Shown here in pieces: positions 46,346 through 56,036 of a stretch of 64,000 nt of DNA; positions within the stretch are counted from its first letter, which is position 1, and each line of letters begins with the position of its first letter. A program made the translations under genes and the position numbers. The notes below the pieces were generated by a model, which did not search any database, was not told where the DNA came from, and saw only the letters and a program-made list of their open reading frames with translations. The DNA comes from Megaustenia siamemsis (lineage: Eukaryota > Mollusca > Gastropoda > Stylommatophora > Ariophantidae), in contig JAVIAB010000025.1 in NCBI GenBank assembly GCA_032433765.1, forward strand, positions 35,858,782-35,922,781. The letters are read 5' to 3'.

Positions 46346-48880
46346 GGGAGCTGAAAGTGTTTGTTGAAGACCTATGCTCCACAGGGAGCTGAAAGTGTTT
46401 GTTGAAGACCTATGCTCCACAGGGAGCTGAAAGTGTTTGTTGAAGACCTATGCTCCACAGGGAGCTGAAAGTGTTTGTTGAAGGCCTATGCTCCATGGGG
46501 AACTGAAAGTGTTTGTTGAAGACCTATGCTCCATGGGGAACTGAAAGTGTTTGTTGAAGGCCTATGCTCCATGGGAAAAATAAAAGTGTTTGTTGAAGAC
46601 CTAAGCTCGATGGGGAACTAAAAGTGTTTGTTGAAGACCTAAGCTCGATGGGGAACTAAAAGTGTTTGTTGAAGACCTAAGCTCGATGGGGAACTAAAAG
46701 TGTTTGTTGAAGACCTATGCTCCATGGGGAACTACAAGTGTTTGTTGAAGACCTATGCTCCATGGAGAACTAAAAGTGTTTGTTGAAGACCTATGCTCCA
46801 TGGGGAACTAAAAGTGTTTGTTGAAGACCTATGCTCAATGGGGAACTAAAAGTGTTTGTTGAAGATCTATGCTCCATGGGGAACTGAAAGTGTTTGTTGA
46901 AGGCCTATGCTCCATGGGGAACTAAAAGTGTTTGTTGAAGACCTAGGCTCAATGGGGAACTAAAAGTGTTTGTTGAAGACCTAAGCTCCATGGGGAACTA
47001 AAAGTGTTTGTTGAAGACCTAAGCTCGAGGGGAACTAAAAGAGTTTGTTGAAGATCTAAGCTCGATGGGGAACTAAAAGTGTTTGTTGAAGACCTAAGCT
47101 CGATGGGGAACTAAAAGTGTTTGTTGAAGACCTAAGCTCGATGGGGAATTAAAAGTGTTTGTTGAAGGCCTATACTCCATGGGGAACTAAAAGTGTTAGT
47201 TGAAGACCTATGCTCCACGGAGAACTAAAAGTGTTTGTTGAAGACCTAAGCTCCATGGGGAACTAAAAGTGTTTGTTGAAGACCTATGCTCCACGGAGAA
47301 CTAAAAGTGTTTGTTGAAGACCTATGCTTCATGGAGAACTAAAAGTGTTTGTTGAAGACCTATGCTCCATGGAGAACTAAAAGTGTTTGTTGAAGACCTA
47401 TGCTCCATGGAGAACTAAAAGTGTTTGTTGAAGACCTATGCTCCATGGAGAACTAAAAGTGTTTGATGAAGATCTATGCTCCATGGGGAACTAAAAGTGT
47501 TTGTTGAAGACCTAAGCTCGATGGGGAACTAAAAGTGTTTGTTGAAGACCTAAGCTCGATGGGGAATTAAAAGTGTTTGTTGAAGGCCTATACTCCATGG
47601 GGAACTAAAAGTGTTTGTTGAAGACCTAAGCTCGATGGGGAACTAAAAGTGTTTGTTGAAGACCTAAGCTCCATGGGGAACTAAAAGTGTTTGTTGAAGA
47701 CCTAAGCTCGATGGGGAATTAAAAGTGTTTGTTGAAGGCCTATACTCCATGGGGAACTAAAAGTGTTTGTTGAAGACCTAAGCTCGATGGGGAACTAAAA
47801 GTGTTTGTTGAAGACCTAAGCTCCATGGGGAACTAAAAGTGTTTGTTGAAGACCTATGCTCCACGGAGAACTAAAAGTGTTTGTTGAAGACCTATGCTTC
47901 ATGGAGAACTAAAAGTGTTTGATGAAGACCTATGCTCCATGGAGAACTAAAAGTGTTTGTTGAAGACCTATGCTCCACGGAGAACTAAAAGTGTTTGTTG
48001 AAGACCTATGCTCCATGGAGAACTAAAAGTGTTTGTTGAAGACCTATGCTCCACGGAGAACTAAAAGTGTTTGTTGAAGACCTATGCTCCACGGAGAACT
48101 AAAAGTGTTTGTTGAAGACCTATGCTCCACGGAGAAATAAAAGTGTTTGTTGAAGACCTATGCTCCATGGAGAACTAAAAGTGTTTGTTGAAGACCTATG
48201 CTCCACGGAGAACTAAAAGTGTTTGTTGAAAACCTATGCTCCATGGGGAACTAAAAGTGTTTGTTGAAGACCTATGCTCCACGGAGAACTAAAAGTGTTT
48301 GTTGAAGACCTATGCTCCACGGAGAACTAAAAGTGTTTGTTGAAGACCTATGCTCCATGGAGAACTAAAAGTGTTTGTTGAAGACCTATGCTCCACGGAG
48401 AACTAAAAGTGTTTGTTGAAGACCTATGCTCCACGGAGAACTAAAAGTGTTTGTTGGAGAACTAAAAGTGTTTGTTGAAGACCTATGCTCCACGGAGAAC
48501 TAGAAGTGTTTGTTGAAGACCTATGCTCCACGGAGAACTAAAAGTGTTTGTTGAAGACCTATGTTCCATGGAGAACTAAAAGTGTTTGTTGAAGACCTAT
48601 GCTCCACGGAGAAATAAAAGTGTTTGTTGAAGACCTATACTCCACGGAGAACTAAAAGTGTTTGTTGAAGACCTATGCTCCATGGGGAACTAAAAGTGTT
48701 TGTTGAAGACCTATGCTCCACGGAGAACTAAAAGTGTTTGTTGAAGACCTATGCTCCACGGAGAACTAAAAGTGTTTGTTGAAGACCTATGCTCCACGGA
48801 GAACTAAAAGTGTTTGTTGAAGACCTATGCTCCATGGGGAACTAAAAGTGTTTGTTAAAGACCTATGCTCCACGGAGAAC
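46305..48880. repeat. 38-bp minisatellite derived from a LINE 3' coding end
   Basis: About 67 copies of a unit containing GTGTTTGTTGAAGACCTATG followed by CTCCACGGAGAACTAAAA. The first copy is the terminal codons of the family-D LINE (VFIEDLCSTGS and stop). Proximal copies keep the LINE-like CACAGGGAGCTGA, while distal ones have ATGGGGAACTAA or CACGGAGAACTAA, so divergence increases away from the LINE. Confidence 0.95.
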
Positions 48881-49136
48881 TAAAAAGAAGAAAAAGATAA
48901 AAAAGATACAGTAAACTACCAAAAGTCAAACTAAAGTAGAAATTACAGGATAAGAGGCATAGAGGCAGACCAAGACTAAAGTTTACTGTCAGCTTCCTGA
49001 GATTGACAGGAGAACTTATGAGAGGGTGTGCCATTAAGATAGAGACAGACAAAGAACTAAAATTGACTGACAGCTTCAAGAGATTGACAGGAATACCTGT
49101 GACATGGTGTACCATCCTGAAGAGTACATACCCAAC
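48881..49136 (+). mobile_element. Possible decayed LINE C-terminal piece
   Basis: Plus-strand KLQDKRHRGRPRLKFTVSF resembles the RGRPR block of LINE C-termini. A related segment of about 70 bp occurs twice (GCTTCCTGAGATTGACAGGA and GCTTCAAGAGATTGACAGGA). It is too degenerate to assign. Confidence 0.4.
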
Positions 49137-51077
49137 AGAATTGTGTGGTAGGTAGTCAATTATGTAAGAGAATTGTGTGATAGGTAGTAAATTATATAAG
49201 AGAATTGTGTGGTAGGTAGTCAATTATATAAGAGAATTGTGTGGTAGGTAGTCAATTATATAAGAGAATTGTGTGGTAGGTAGTCAATTATATAAGAGAA
49301 TTGTGTGATAGGTAGTCAATTATATAAGAGAATTGTGTGGTAGGAAGTCAATTATATAAGAGAATTGTGTGGTAGGAAGTCAATTATATAAGAGAATTGT
49401 GTGGTAGGTAGTCAATTATATAAGAGAATTGTATGGTAGGAAGTCAATTATATAAGAGAATTGTGTGATAGGTAGTCAATTATATAAGAGAATTGTGTGG
49501 TAGGTAGTCAATTATATAAGAGAATTGTGTGGTAGGTAGTCAATTATATAAGAGAATTGTGTGGTAGGTAGTCAATTATATAAGAGAATTGTGTGGTAGG
49601 AAGTCAATTATATAAGAGAATTGTGTGGTAGGAAGTCAATTATATAAGAGAATTGTGTGGTAGGTAGTCAATTATATAAGAGAATTGTGTGGTAGGAAGT
49701 CAATTATATAAGAGAATTGTGTGGTAGGTAGTCAATTATATAAGAGAATTGTGTGGTAGGAAGTAAATTATATAAGAGAATTGTGTGGTAGGTAGTCAAT
49801 TATATAAGAGAATTGTGTGGTAGGTAGTCAATTATATAAGAGAATTGTATGGTAGGAAGTCAATTATATAAGAGAATTGTGTTGTAGGAAGTCAATTATA
49901 TAAGAGAATTGTGTGGAAGGAAGTCAATTATATAAGAGAATTGTGTGGTAGGTAGTCAATTATATAAAAGAATTGTGTGGTAGGTAGTCAATTATATAAG
50001 AGAATTGTGTGGTAGGTAGTCAATTATATAAGAGAATTGTGTGGTAGGTAGTCAATTATATAAGAGAATTGTGTGGTAGGTAGTCAATTATATAAGAGAA
50101 TTGTGTGGTAGGTAGTCAATTATATAAGAGAATTGTGTGGTAGGTAGTCAATTATAAAAAAGAATTGTGTGGTAGGTAGTCAATTATATAAGAGAATTGT
50201 GTGGTAGGAAGTCAATTATATAAGAGAATTGTGTGGTAGGTAGTCAATTATATAAGAGAATTGTGTGGTAGGAAGTCAGTTATATAAGAGAATTGTGTGG
50301 TAGGAAGTCAATTATATAAGAGAATTGTGTGGTAGGTAGTCAATTATATAAGAGAATTGTGTGGTAGGTAGTCAATTATATAAGAGAATTGTGTGGTAGG
50401 AAGTCAATTATATAAGAGAATTGTGTGGTAGGTATTCAATTATATAAGAGAATTGTGTGGTAGGTAGTCAATTATATAAGAGAATTGTGTGGTAGGTAGT
50501 CAATTATATAAGAGAATTGTGTGTTAGGAAGTCAATTATATAAGAGAATTGTGTGGTAGGTAGTCAATTATATAAGAGAATTGTGTGGTAGGTAGTCAAT
50601 TTTATATAAGAGAATTGTGTGGTAGGAAGTAAATTATATAAGAGAATTGTGTGGTAGATAGTCAATTATATAAGAGAATTGTGTGGTATGTAGTCAATTA
50701 TATAAGAGAATTGTGTGGTAGGAAGTCAATTATATAAGAGAATTGTGAGGTAGGAAGTCAATTATATAAGAGAATTGTGTGGTAGGTAGTCAATTATATA
50801 AGAGAATTGTGTGGTAGGAAGTCAATTATATAAGAGAATTGTGTGGTAGGTAGTCAATTATATAAGAGAATTGTGTGGTAGGAAGTAAATTATATAAGAG
50901 AATTGTGTGGTAGGTAGTCAATTATATAAGAGAATTGTGTGGTAGGAAGTAAATTATATAAGAGAATTGTGTGGTAGGTAGTCAATTATATAAGAGAATT
51001 GTGTGGTAGGTAGTCAATTATATAAGAGAATTGTGTGGTAGGAAGTCAATTATATAAGAGAATTGTGTTGTAGGAAG
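49137..51077. repeat. 32-bp minisatellite, about 61 copies, ending at a LINE tail
   Basis: Very uniform units of TCAATTATATAAGAGAATTG plus TGTGGTAGGTAG. GGTAGTC and GGAAGTC variants alternate. The last copy (TTGTAGGAAGTCAAG) fuses to a LINE 3' remnant. Confidence 0.96.
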
Positions 51078-51172
51078 TCAAGAACAGAATTAATAAACAA
51101 AGTGTAGAGATAGAAAGTTGTGGAAAATCATGATCGCCAAGGCATGTAGGGTCGGTACTTCACGATGCTAGG
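51078..51172 (+). mobile_element. LINE 3'-end remnant
   Basis: CAAGAACAGAATTAATAAAC, AAAGTTGTGGAAAATCATGA and GTCGGTACTTCACGATG align with the last codons of the GATGAT-tailed LINE (compare 53718-53805). About 95 bp remain, diverged, starting exactly where the 32-bp array stops. Confidence 0.7.
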
Positions 51173-51327
51173 CTTTTACACCTTTTGTTTGATATGGTTA
51201 GTCCTTTATTCCTGAGTTATGTCCCCTGATATCATATTGTCTATGTCTGATCTTACTTCCTCGTGAACTGCCTGGCTTTCCAAGGGAAGTAACTTTACAT
51301 TATGTATCCAATGATATAGAACCGACC
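51173..51327. other. Unique intronic spacer
   Basis: Non-repetitive sequence between a LINE remnant and the TSD of the composite SINE. No feature recognised. Confidence 0.4.
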
Positions 51328-51339
51328 CCATCACTGCAT

Positions 51340-51711
51340 AAAAAAAAAAAAGTAAAGTACCCCCCGTCACGCCAAGTGGCGTATAGGGAAATATGGTGTT
51401 AGTGACCCTATATTTTACAGACCTTCAGCACATGATTTTTGGGGTAATGTGGTCGGTATTACGCCCGTGCTGCTTTTACTTTCCCAGAAAAAATCCGGTA
51501 CCCATTTAAGGCTGGGTGAACCCGGAGCCGTCGGTTGGGATCGAACCCTACCCCTTGTCCGTAGTAGTCCAGTTCACTAACCACTGAGCTATCGCGGCTC
51601 CTACTAATTTTTAGGGAATTAGTAAAACCCAGGTGTCCTCGCCAGGATTACGAACCCCGGCTGTTGCCGTGGTAAGCCAACCGCCTATCGATTGCGCTAA
51701 CCGGACACCCT
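51340..51711 (-). mobile_element. Dimeric SINE: tRNA-like unit plus family-1 SINE, perfect TSD
   Basis: Read on the minus strand, the element starts at 51711 with a tRNA-like unit, GGGTGTCCGGTTAGCGCAAT to GGCGAGGACACC. It has an A-box-like TTAGCGCAATCG, a B-box-like GGGTTCGTAATCC and complementary GGTGTCC/GGACACC ends. A linker, CTGGGTTTTACTAATTCCCT, follows. A complete family-1 SINE (51601-51340) then runs to a poly-T end on that strand. The duplication CCATCACTGCAT lies at 51328-51339 and 51712-51723, outside both units, so they moved together. Confidence 0.85.
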
Positions 51712-51752
51712 CCATCACTGCATGGTTGGTAAGAATCGGGTTTGAACTCCCT

Positions 51753-52186
51753 CATCATCATCATCAAGTACCGGGCCTAGTGGCGTAGGTGATCATGTCT
51801 CTCCACAACTTTCGATCTCGGCAGCTATTTATCATTTCTGTTGTTGACCTTCTGCCAAGCCATTCTCTTAAGATGTATGTTATTTTTTCTCTTTGCTTCC
51901 CTTTATCTCTTCGTCCCTCAATTTTTCCAGTTGTTACAATATATTCCAGTTGTTCTCTTCTCATTACTTGGCCAAAAAATGATGATTGTCTCTTCCTAAT
52001 ATTGGAAATTAACTCTCTTTTTGCTTTGACCTCTCTCAGAACATCTTCATTACTCTTCTTAGCTGTCCATGGTATTCTCAACATTCTTCTGTAAAACCAC
52101 ATTTCTACAGACTCCGGTGATTTTCTTGTCTGTTGTCCTATTGTCCATGACTCGCATCCGTATGTTAAGACTGGCTCTACATAACA
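51753..52186 (-). mobile_element. 5'-truncated LINE (GATGAT-tailed) with perfect TSD
   Basis: A minus-strand frame without interruption carries CYVEPVLTYGCESWTIGQQT, RRMLRIPWTAKKSNEDVL, SSFFGQVMRREQLEYIVTTG and DRKLWRDMITYATRPGT, then a stop and a (GAT)n tail. TTTGAACTCCCT occurs at 51741-51752 and 52187-52198. The intact frame and perfect TSD make it one of the youngest insertions here. It lies 50 bp from a CAP gene exon. Confidence 0.93.
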
Positions 52187-52238
52187 TTTGAACTCCCTAC
52201 ATGATGCAAACGGTAGTGAGACGGATAGTGGTACAGAC

Positions 52239-52348
52239 CTGAGTATAGTGTCCACACGCCTTGCCTTGTGCACAGCTGCCAGTATTGTAATTGTAGTCTT
52301 TCACCTCATCGTACCAGAGCTGGACAACGTCAACTGGTGCAAACGAGC
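52239..52348 (-). CDS. CAP gene exon: central CAP domain
   Basis: A 110-nt exon, acceptor TTCTCTTAG, donor GTCTGT. It enters in phase 1 and leaves in phase 0. It encodes FAPVDVVQLWYDEVKDYN, then a segment with CAQGKACGHYTQ. VxxWYDEV is the conserved CAP helix carrying the second cavity glutamate, and CGHYTQ carries the second cavity histidine. Only about 25 bp separate its acceptor from a 30/33-bp array, and a young LINE lies 50 bp beyond its donor. The first part of a 169-codon LINE ORF runs into this exon in a different frame by chance. Confidence 0.92.
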
Positions 52349-52371
52349 CTAAGAGAATAAGTTAGTGGTTA

Positions 52372-53268
52372 TCTATAGTGATACGTAGTAATTCATCATC
52401 ATCATCTATAGTGATACGTAGAGATTCATCATCAACATCTATAGTGATACGTAGTAATTCATCATCATCATCTATAGTGATACGTAGTGATTCATCATCA
52501 ACATCTATAGTGATACGTAGAGATTCATCATCATCATCTATAGTGATACGTAGTGATTCATCATCTATAGTGATACGTAGTGATTCATCATCAACATCTA
52601 TAGGGATACGCAGAGATTCATCATCAACATCTATAGTGATACGTAGAGATTCATCATCAACATCTATAGTGATACGTAGAGATTCATCATCAACATCTAT
52701 AGTGATACGTAGAGATTCATCATCAACATCTATAGTGATACGTAGTGATTCATCATCAACATCTATATTCATACGTAGAGATTCATCATCATCATCTATA
52801 GTGATACGTAGAGATTCATCATCATCATCTATAGTGATACGTAGAGATTCATCATCATCATCTATAGTGATACGTAGAGATTCATCATCAACATCTATAG
52901 TGATACGTAGAGATTCATCATCAACATCTATAGTGATACATAGAGATTCATCATCAACATCTATAGTGATACATAGAGATTCATCATCATCTATAGTGAT
53001 ACATAGCGATTCATCATCATCTATAGTGATACGTAGAGATTCATCATCATCTATAGTGATACGTAGAGATTCATCATCATCTATAGTGATACGTAGAGAT
53101 TCATCATCATCTATAGTGATACGTAGAGATTCATCATCATCTGTAGTGATACGTAGAGATTCATTATCATCTATAGTGATACGTAGCAATTCATCATCAA
53201 CATCTATAGTGATACGTAGAGATTCATCATCATCATCTATAGTGATACGTAGCGATTCATGATCATCA
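52372..53268. repeat. 30/33-bp minisatellite next to a CAP exon
   Basis: About 28 copies of TCTATAGTGATACGTAGAGA followed by TTCATCATCA and an optional extra TCA. Units are multiples of three, so Ser/Ile-rich (plus) and Asp/Glu-rich (minus) artificial ORFs of nearly 300 codons arise. Located in the CAP gene intron immediately upstream of the exon at 52348. Confidence 0.96.
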
Positions 53269-53290
53269 TTTATGACAATCTATAGTAATA

Positions 53291-53813
53291 CAGAATGGCT
53301 CAGGCAAAAGCAGCTTTCCAAAAATGAGGAAGATACTATGCAACCCATTTTTGACAATAGAAACAAGAAAAAGAGTTCTTAAATGTTATGTAGAGCCAGT
53401 CTTAACATATGGATGCGAGTCATGGACAATAGGACAACAGACAAGAAAATCACTGGAGTCTGTAGAAATGTGGTTTTACAGAAGAATGTTGAGAGTACCA
53501 TGGACAACTAAGAAGAGTAATGAAGATGTTCTGAGAGAGGTCAAAGCAAAAAGAGAGCTAATTTCCAATATTAGGAAGATACAATCATCATGTTTGGCCA
53601 TGTATTGTGAAGAGAACAACTGGAATATATTGTAACAACTGGAAAAATTGAGGGACGAAGAGATAGAGGGAAGCAAAGAGAAAAAACAACAGACAGCTTA
53701 CGAGAATGACTTGGCAGAAGGTCAACAACAGAAATGATAAACAGCTGCCGAGATCAAAAGTTGTGGAGAGACATGATCACCTACGCCAGTAGGCCCGGTA
53801 CTTGATGATGATG
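53291..53813 (+). mobile_element. 5'-truncated LINE (GATGAT-tailed) with TSD
   Basis: Begins MAQAKAAFQK (one frameshift at about 53320) and continues KILCNPFLTIETRKRVLK, VLTYGCESWTIGQQTRKS and RRMLRVPWTTKKSNED. After another frameshift near 53590 it runs to the 3' end and GATGATGATG tail. The 9-bp duplication ATAGTAATA is at 53282-53290 and 53814-53822. It is very similar to the copies at 19833 and 51753. Confidence 0.9.
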
Positions 53814-53817
53814 ATAG

Positions 53818-53818
<1 letters not shown>

Positions 53819-53900
<82 letters not shown>
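53819..53900. repeat. (TA)n microsatellite, about 40 repeats
   Basis: An uninterrupted TA run directly after the TSD of the preceding LINE and directly before another LINE fragment. Confidence 0.98.
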
Positions 53901-53904
<4 letters not shown>

Positions 53905-54092
53905 CAGTCCAGAAATTAATGATGAACAGTGTGGTTTTGTTAGAGATAATGGAACGAACAATGCTATATACATCATAAGATCTTTAGTAGAAAAAGCTAT
54001 AGAGGTGAAAACAGATCTATACCTATGTTTCATAGATTATACCAAAGCATTTGAGAAAGTAAAGCACCAAGAAATAATCAAAATTGTAGAAT
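53901..54092 (+). mobile_element. LINE fragment: N-terminal RT motifs only
   Basis: The plus strand reads SPEINDEQCGFVRDNGTNNA and then LCFIDYTKAFEKVKH, corresponding to RT motif 1 through motif A of the LINE at 16386-17790 (16588-16780). The AFD of motif A is AFE here. It starts right after (TA)n and ends abruptly at the first unit of a 30-bp array. Confidence 0.88.
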
Positions 54093-54722
54093 GAGAAATT
54101 GTTGAATCAAAATGTAGTGTGATGACATAAAAACTGTTAGAATGTAGTGTGATGACATCCAAACTTATAGAATGTAGTATGATGACATCCAAACTGATAG
54201 AATGTAGTATGATGACATCCAAACTGATAGAATGTAGTGTGATGACATACAAACTGATAGAATGTAGTGTGATGACATCCAAGCTTATAGAATGTAGTGT
54301 GATGACATCCAAACTGATAGAATGTAGTGTAATGAAATCTAAACTGTTAGAATGTAGTGTAAATGAAGTCCACACTGATAGAATGTAGTTTAATTAAATC
54401 CTAACTGATAGAATGTAGTGTCATAACATCTGAACTGATAAAATGTAGTGTGATGGCATCCAGACTGATAAAATGTAGTGTGATGACATCCAAACTGATA
54501 TAATGTAGTGTGATGACATCCAAACTGATAGAATGTAATGTGATGACATCCAAGCTTATAGAATGTTGTGTAATGACATCCAAACTGATAGAATGTAGTG
54601 TGATGACGTCCAAACTGATAGAGTGTAGTGTCATGACATCGAAACTGATAGAATGTAGTGTCATGACGTCTAAACTGATAGAATGTAGTGTAATGACATC
54701 CAAGCTGATAGAATGTAATATG
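54093..54722. repeat. 30-bp minisatellite, about 21 copies
   Basis: Units of TGATGACATCCAAACTGATA plus GAATGTAGTG, beginning at the break point of the RT fragment. Ten codons per unit keep artificial ORFs open on both strands. Confidence 0.95.
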
Positions 54723-54814
54723 ATTGTTTTGTCATATTTTAGAATTCTGTAAGTACCTAGACAACTGTGTTCGTAACATTTTGATCAGACTCAACTCAAA
54801 TGTAACAAAGTTAC
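54723..54814 (-). other. Intron start downstream of the first visible CAP exon
   Basis: Short unique sequence beginning (minus strand) with the donor GTAACTTTG. The 30-bp array follows after about 90 bp. Confidence 0.5.
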
Positions 54815-54947
54815 CTGAGCCTAGATAAAGATTCTCCCCTATATATCTGTAACCAGCTACCTTAGTCCTACTTTCTGAGGAAGAGTGACCCCACTTGCAT
54901 TGTTGTGCCAAGTTCTGGGCTAGTTCTTCAAGTTTTGTGTCCCATTC
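54815..54947 (-). CDS. CAP gene exon: N-terminal half of CAP domain
   Basis: A 133-nt exon, acceptor TATTTTTCTTCAG, donor GTAACT. It enters in phase 0 and leaves in phase 1. It starts EWDTKLEELAQNLAQQC, then WGHS, and ends with GYRYIGENLYLGS. In CAP proteins W(D)xxLExxAxxxAxxC...GH is the second helix with the first cavity histidine, and GENL(Y) carries the first cavity glutamate. Both are present, so the His/Glu/Glu/His set is complete across the exons. The preceding exon (first helix with the HNxxR motif, and signal peptide) is not found up to 64000. Confidence 0.92.
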
Positions 54948-54964
54948 CTGAAGAAAAATAACAA

Positions 54965-55350
54965 CATTATTGTTTGTATCCGTATGTTTGTGTATACTTA
55001 TAAAGATATAACAAAGTTATTGTTTGTATCCATGGCTTGTGTATACTTATAAAGATATAACAAAGTTATTGTTTGTATCCATGGCTTGTGTATACTTATA
55101 AAGATATAACAAAGTTATTGTTTGTATCCGTATGTTTGTGTATACTTATAAAGATATAACAAAGTTATTGTTTGTATCCATGGCTTGTGTATACTTATAA
55201 AGATATAACAAAGTCATTGTTTGTATCCATGGCTTGTGTATACTTATAAAGATATAACAAAGTTATTGTTTGTATCCATGGGTTGTGTATACTTATAAAG
55301 ATATAACAAAGTTATTGTTTGTATCCATGGCTTGTGTATACTTATACTTA
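54965..55350. repeat. 49-bp minisatellite, about 8 copies
   Basis: Units contain TTGTATCCATGGCTTGTGTA and CTTATAAAGATATAACAAAG, nearly identical. Located in the CAP gene intron, starting less than 20 bp upstream of the exon acceptor. Confidence 0.96.
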
Positions 55351-55355
55351 TTAAG

Positions 55356-56036
55356 TTATTGAGGTATTTGCAGGTCATCATCTTTGCACTCCGAACATGT
55401 CCATAGGTGCTCATATCCCCTCCTCAGCAATTCCCTCAGTGTCCAGCGACTGACGACTCCAGGTCTGTGTTGGTTGATAAGTCTTCTTACACGGCCACTA
55501 AGTGTCTCATTTCTGGCTGTGCCCAACTTAACTCCCATTTCCATCATCCGAAGAAGTGGCGTGGATCTGTGTTTGTCGAAGTCATGTAATCTTCCCACAT
55601 TTTGGAGGACATTGATGATGTCCGCCCGATCCATTGGTTGCCCGACCTCAACGACAGTGCAGCTAGCCAACCTGTCCGCTCTTTCATTTCCCCGTACTCT
55701 CGCATGTCCAGGGACATAGACAAAGGTGACCTTACGTATTTTGGATCTCTGCAATGACTCTACCCATTGCATGCGTACAGAGCCCGCCTCCACTTTTCTT
55801 ATCATGCTCATCGAATCACTCAGTATACATGCGTGGGTGTAGTCTTGTGACTCTAACCATTTGAATGCCTTGGTCACTGCCACTGCATCCATTATCATGC
55901 TACTCGTGGTCATGACGTCACTGTCTTCCTTGACTATTGTGCCTGTCGAGCGTGCTGCAAATGCCAATGCACTTCTTTGGTGTCGACTTACAGATCTGTC
56001 TGTATAGATAACTGCATCTTTCTCACCGGTGTTATC
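55356..56036 (-). CDS. RNase H-domain protein, probably a retroelement-derived relic
   Basis: A minus-strand frame of about 227 codons beyond the repeat, to a stop at 55356. Motifs in order are VIYTDRSVS (first Asp; YTDGS is usual), SSMIMDAVAVTKAF (Asp where RNase H has the catalytic Glu), ACILSDSMSMIRK (third acidic residue), FVYVPGHARVRGNERADRLA (His and last Asp), then a C-terminal extension with MDRADIINVLQNVGR and GVVSRWTLRELLRRG and a Cys pair near the end (WTCSEC). The Glu-to-Asp change may reduce catalysis. The frame is otherwise intact. Its N-terminus runs into the 24-bp array with no stop, so the true start is unclear. A degraded relative is at 6933-7480. It lies in the CAP gene intron, on the same strand. 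Confidence 0.75.
   Translation of the reverse strand, partial: DNTGEKDAVIYTDRSVSRHQRSALAFAARSTGTIVKEDSDVMTTSSMIMDAVAVTKAFKWLESQDYTHACILSDSMSMIRKVEAGSVRMQWVESLQRSKIRKVTFVYVPGHARVRGNERADRLASCTVVEVGQPMDRADIINVLQNVGRLHDFDKHRSTPLLRMMEMGVKLGTARNETLSGRVRRLINQHRPGVVSRWTLRELLRRGYEHLWTCSECKDDDLQIPQ

Larger units (their letters stand above)
36613..54947 (-). other. CAP-domain gene, partial, at least four exons (introns mostly minisatellite)
   Basis: Four minus-strand exons (54947-54815, 52348-52239, 44156-44050, 36704-36613) join in consistent phases (ends 1, 0, 2, 1) without stops. They encode about 147 residues of one CAP (CRISP/antigen 5/PR-1) domain in correct order. Members are usually secreted and disulphide-bonded, binding sterols, lipids or other ligands. 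The upstream exons with signal peptide and the first helix are not in the window before 64000. The 2.5-kb, 8.1-kb and 7.3-kb introns consist largely of tandem arrays and LINE/SINE copies. The intact frames and splice sites argue for a functional gene rather than a pseudogene. Confidence 0.85.

Noticed and set aside
51764..52273. 169-codon ORF as a single gene
   Set aside because: Its N-terminal about 28 codons are the CAP exon read out of frame and intron. The rest is a truncated LINE with its own TSD.
52362..53262. Acidic DDESLRITID repeat protein or Ser-rich protein on the opposite strand
   Set aside because: It is an artefact of a 30/33-bp array that lies in a CAP gene intron.
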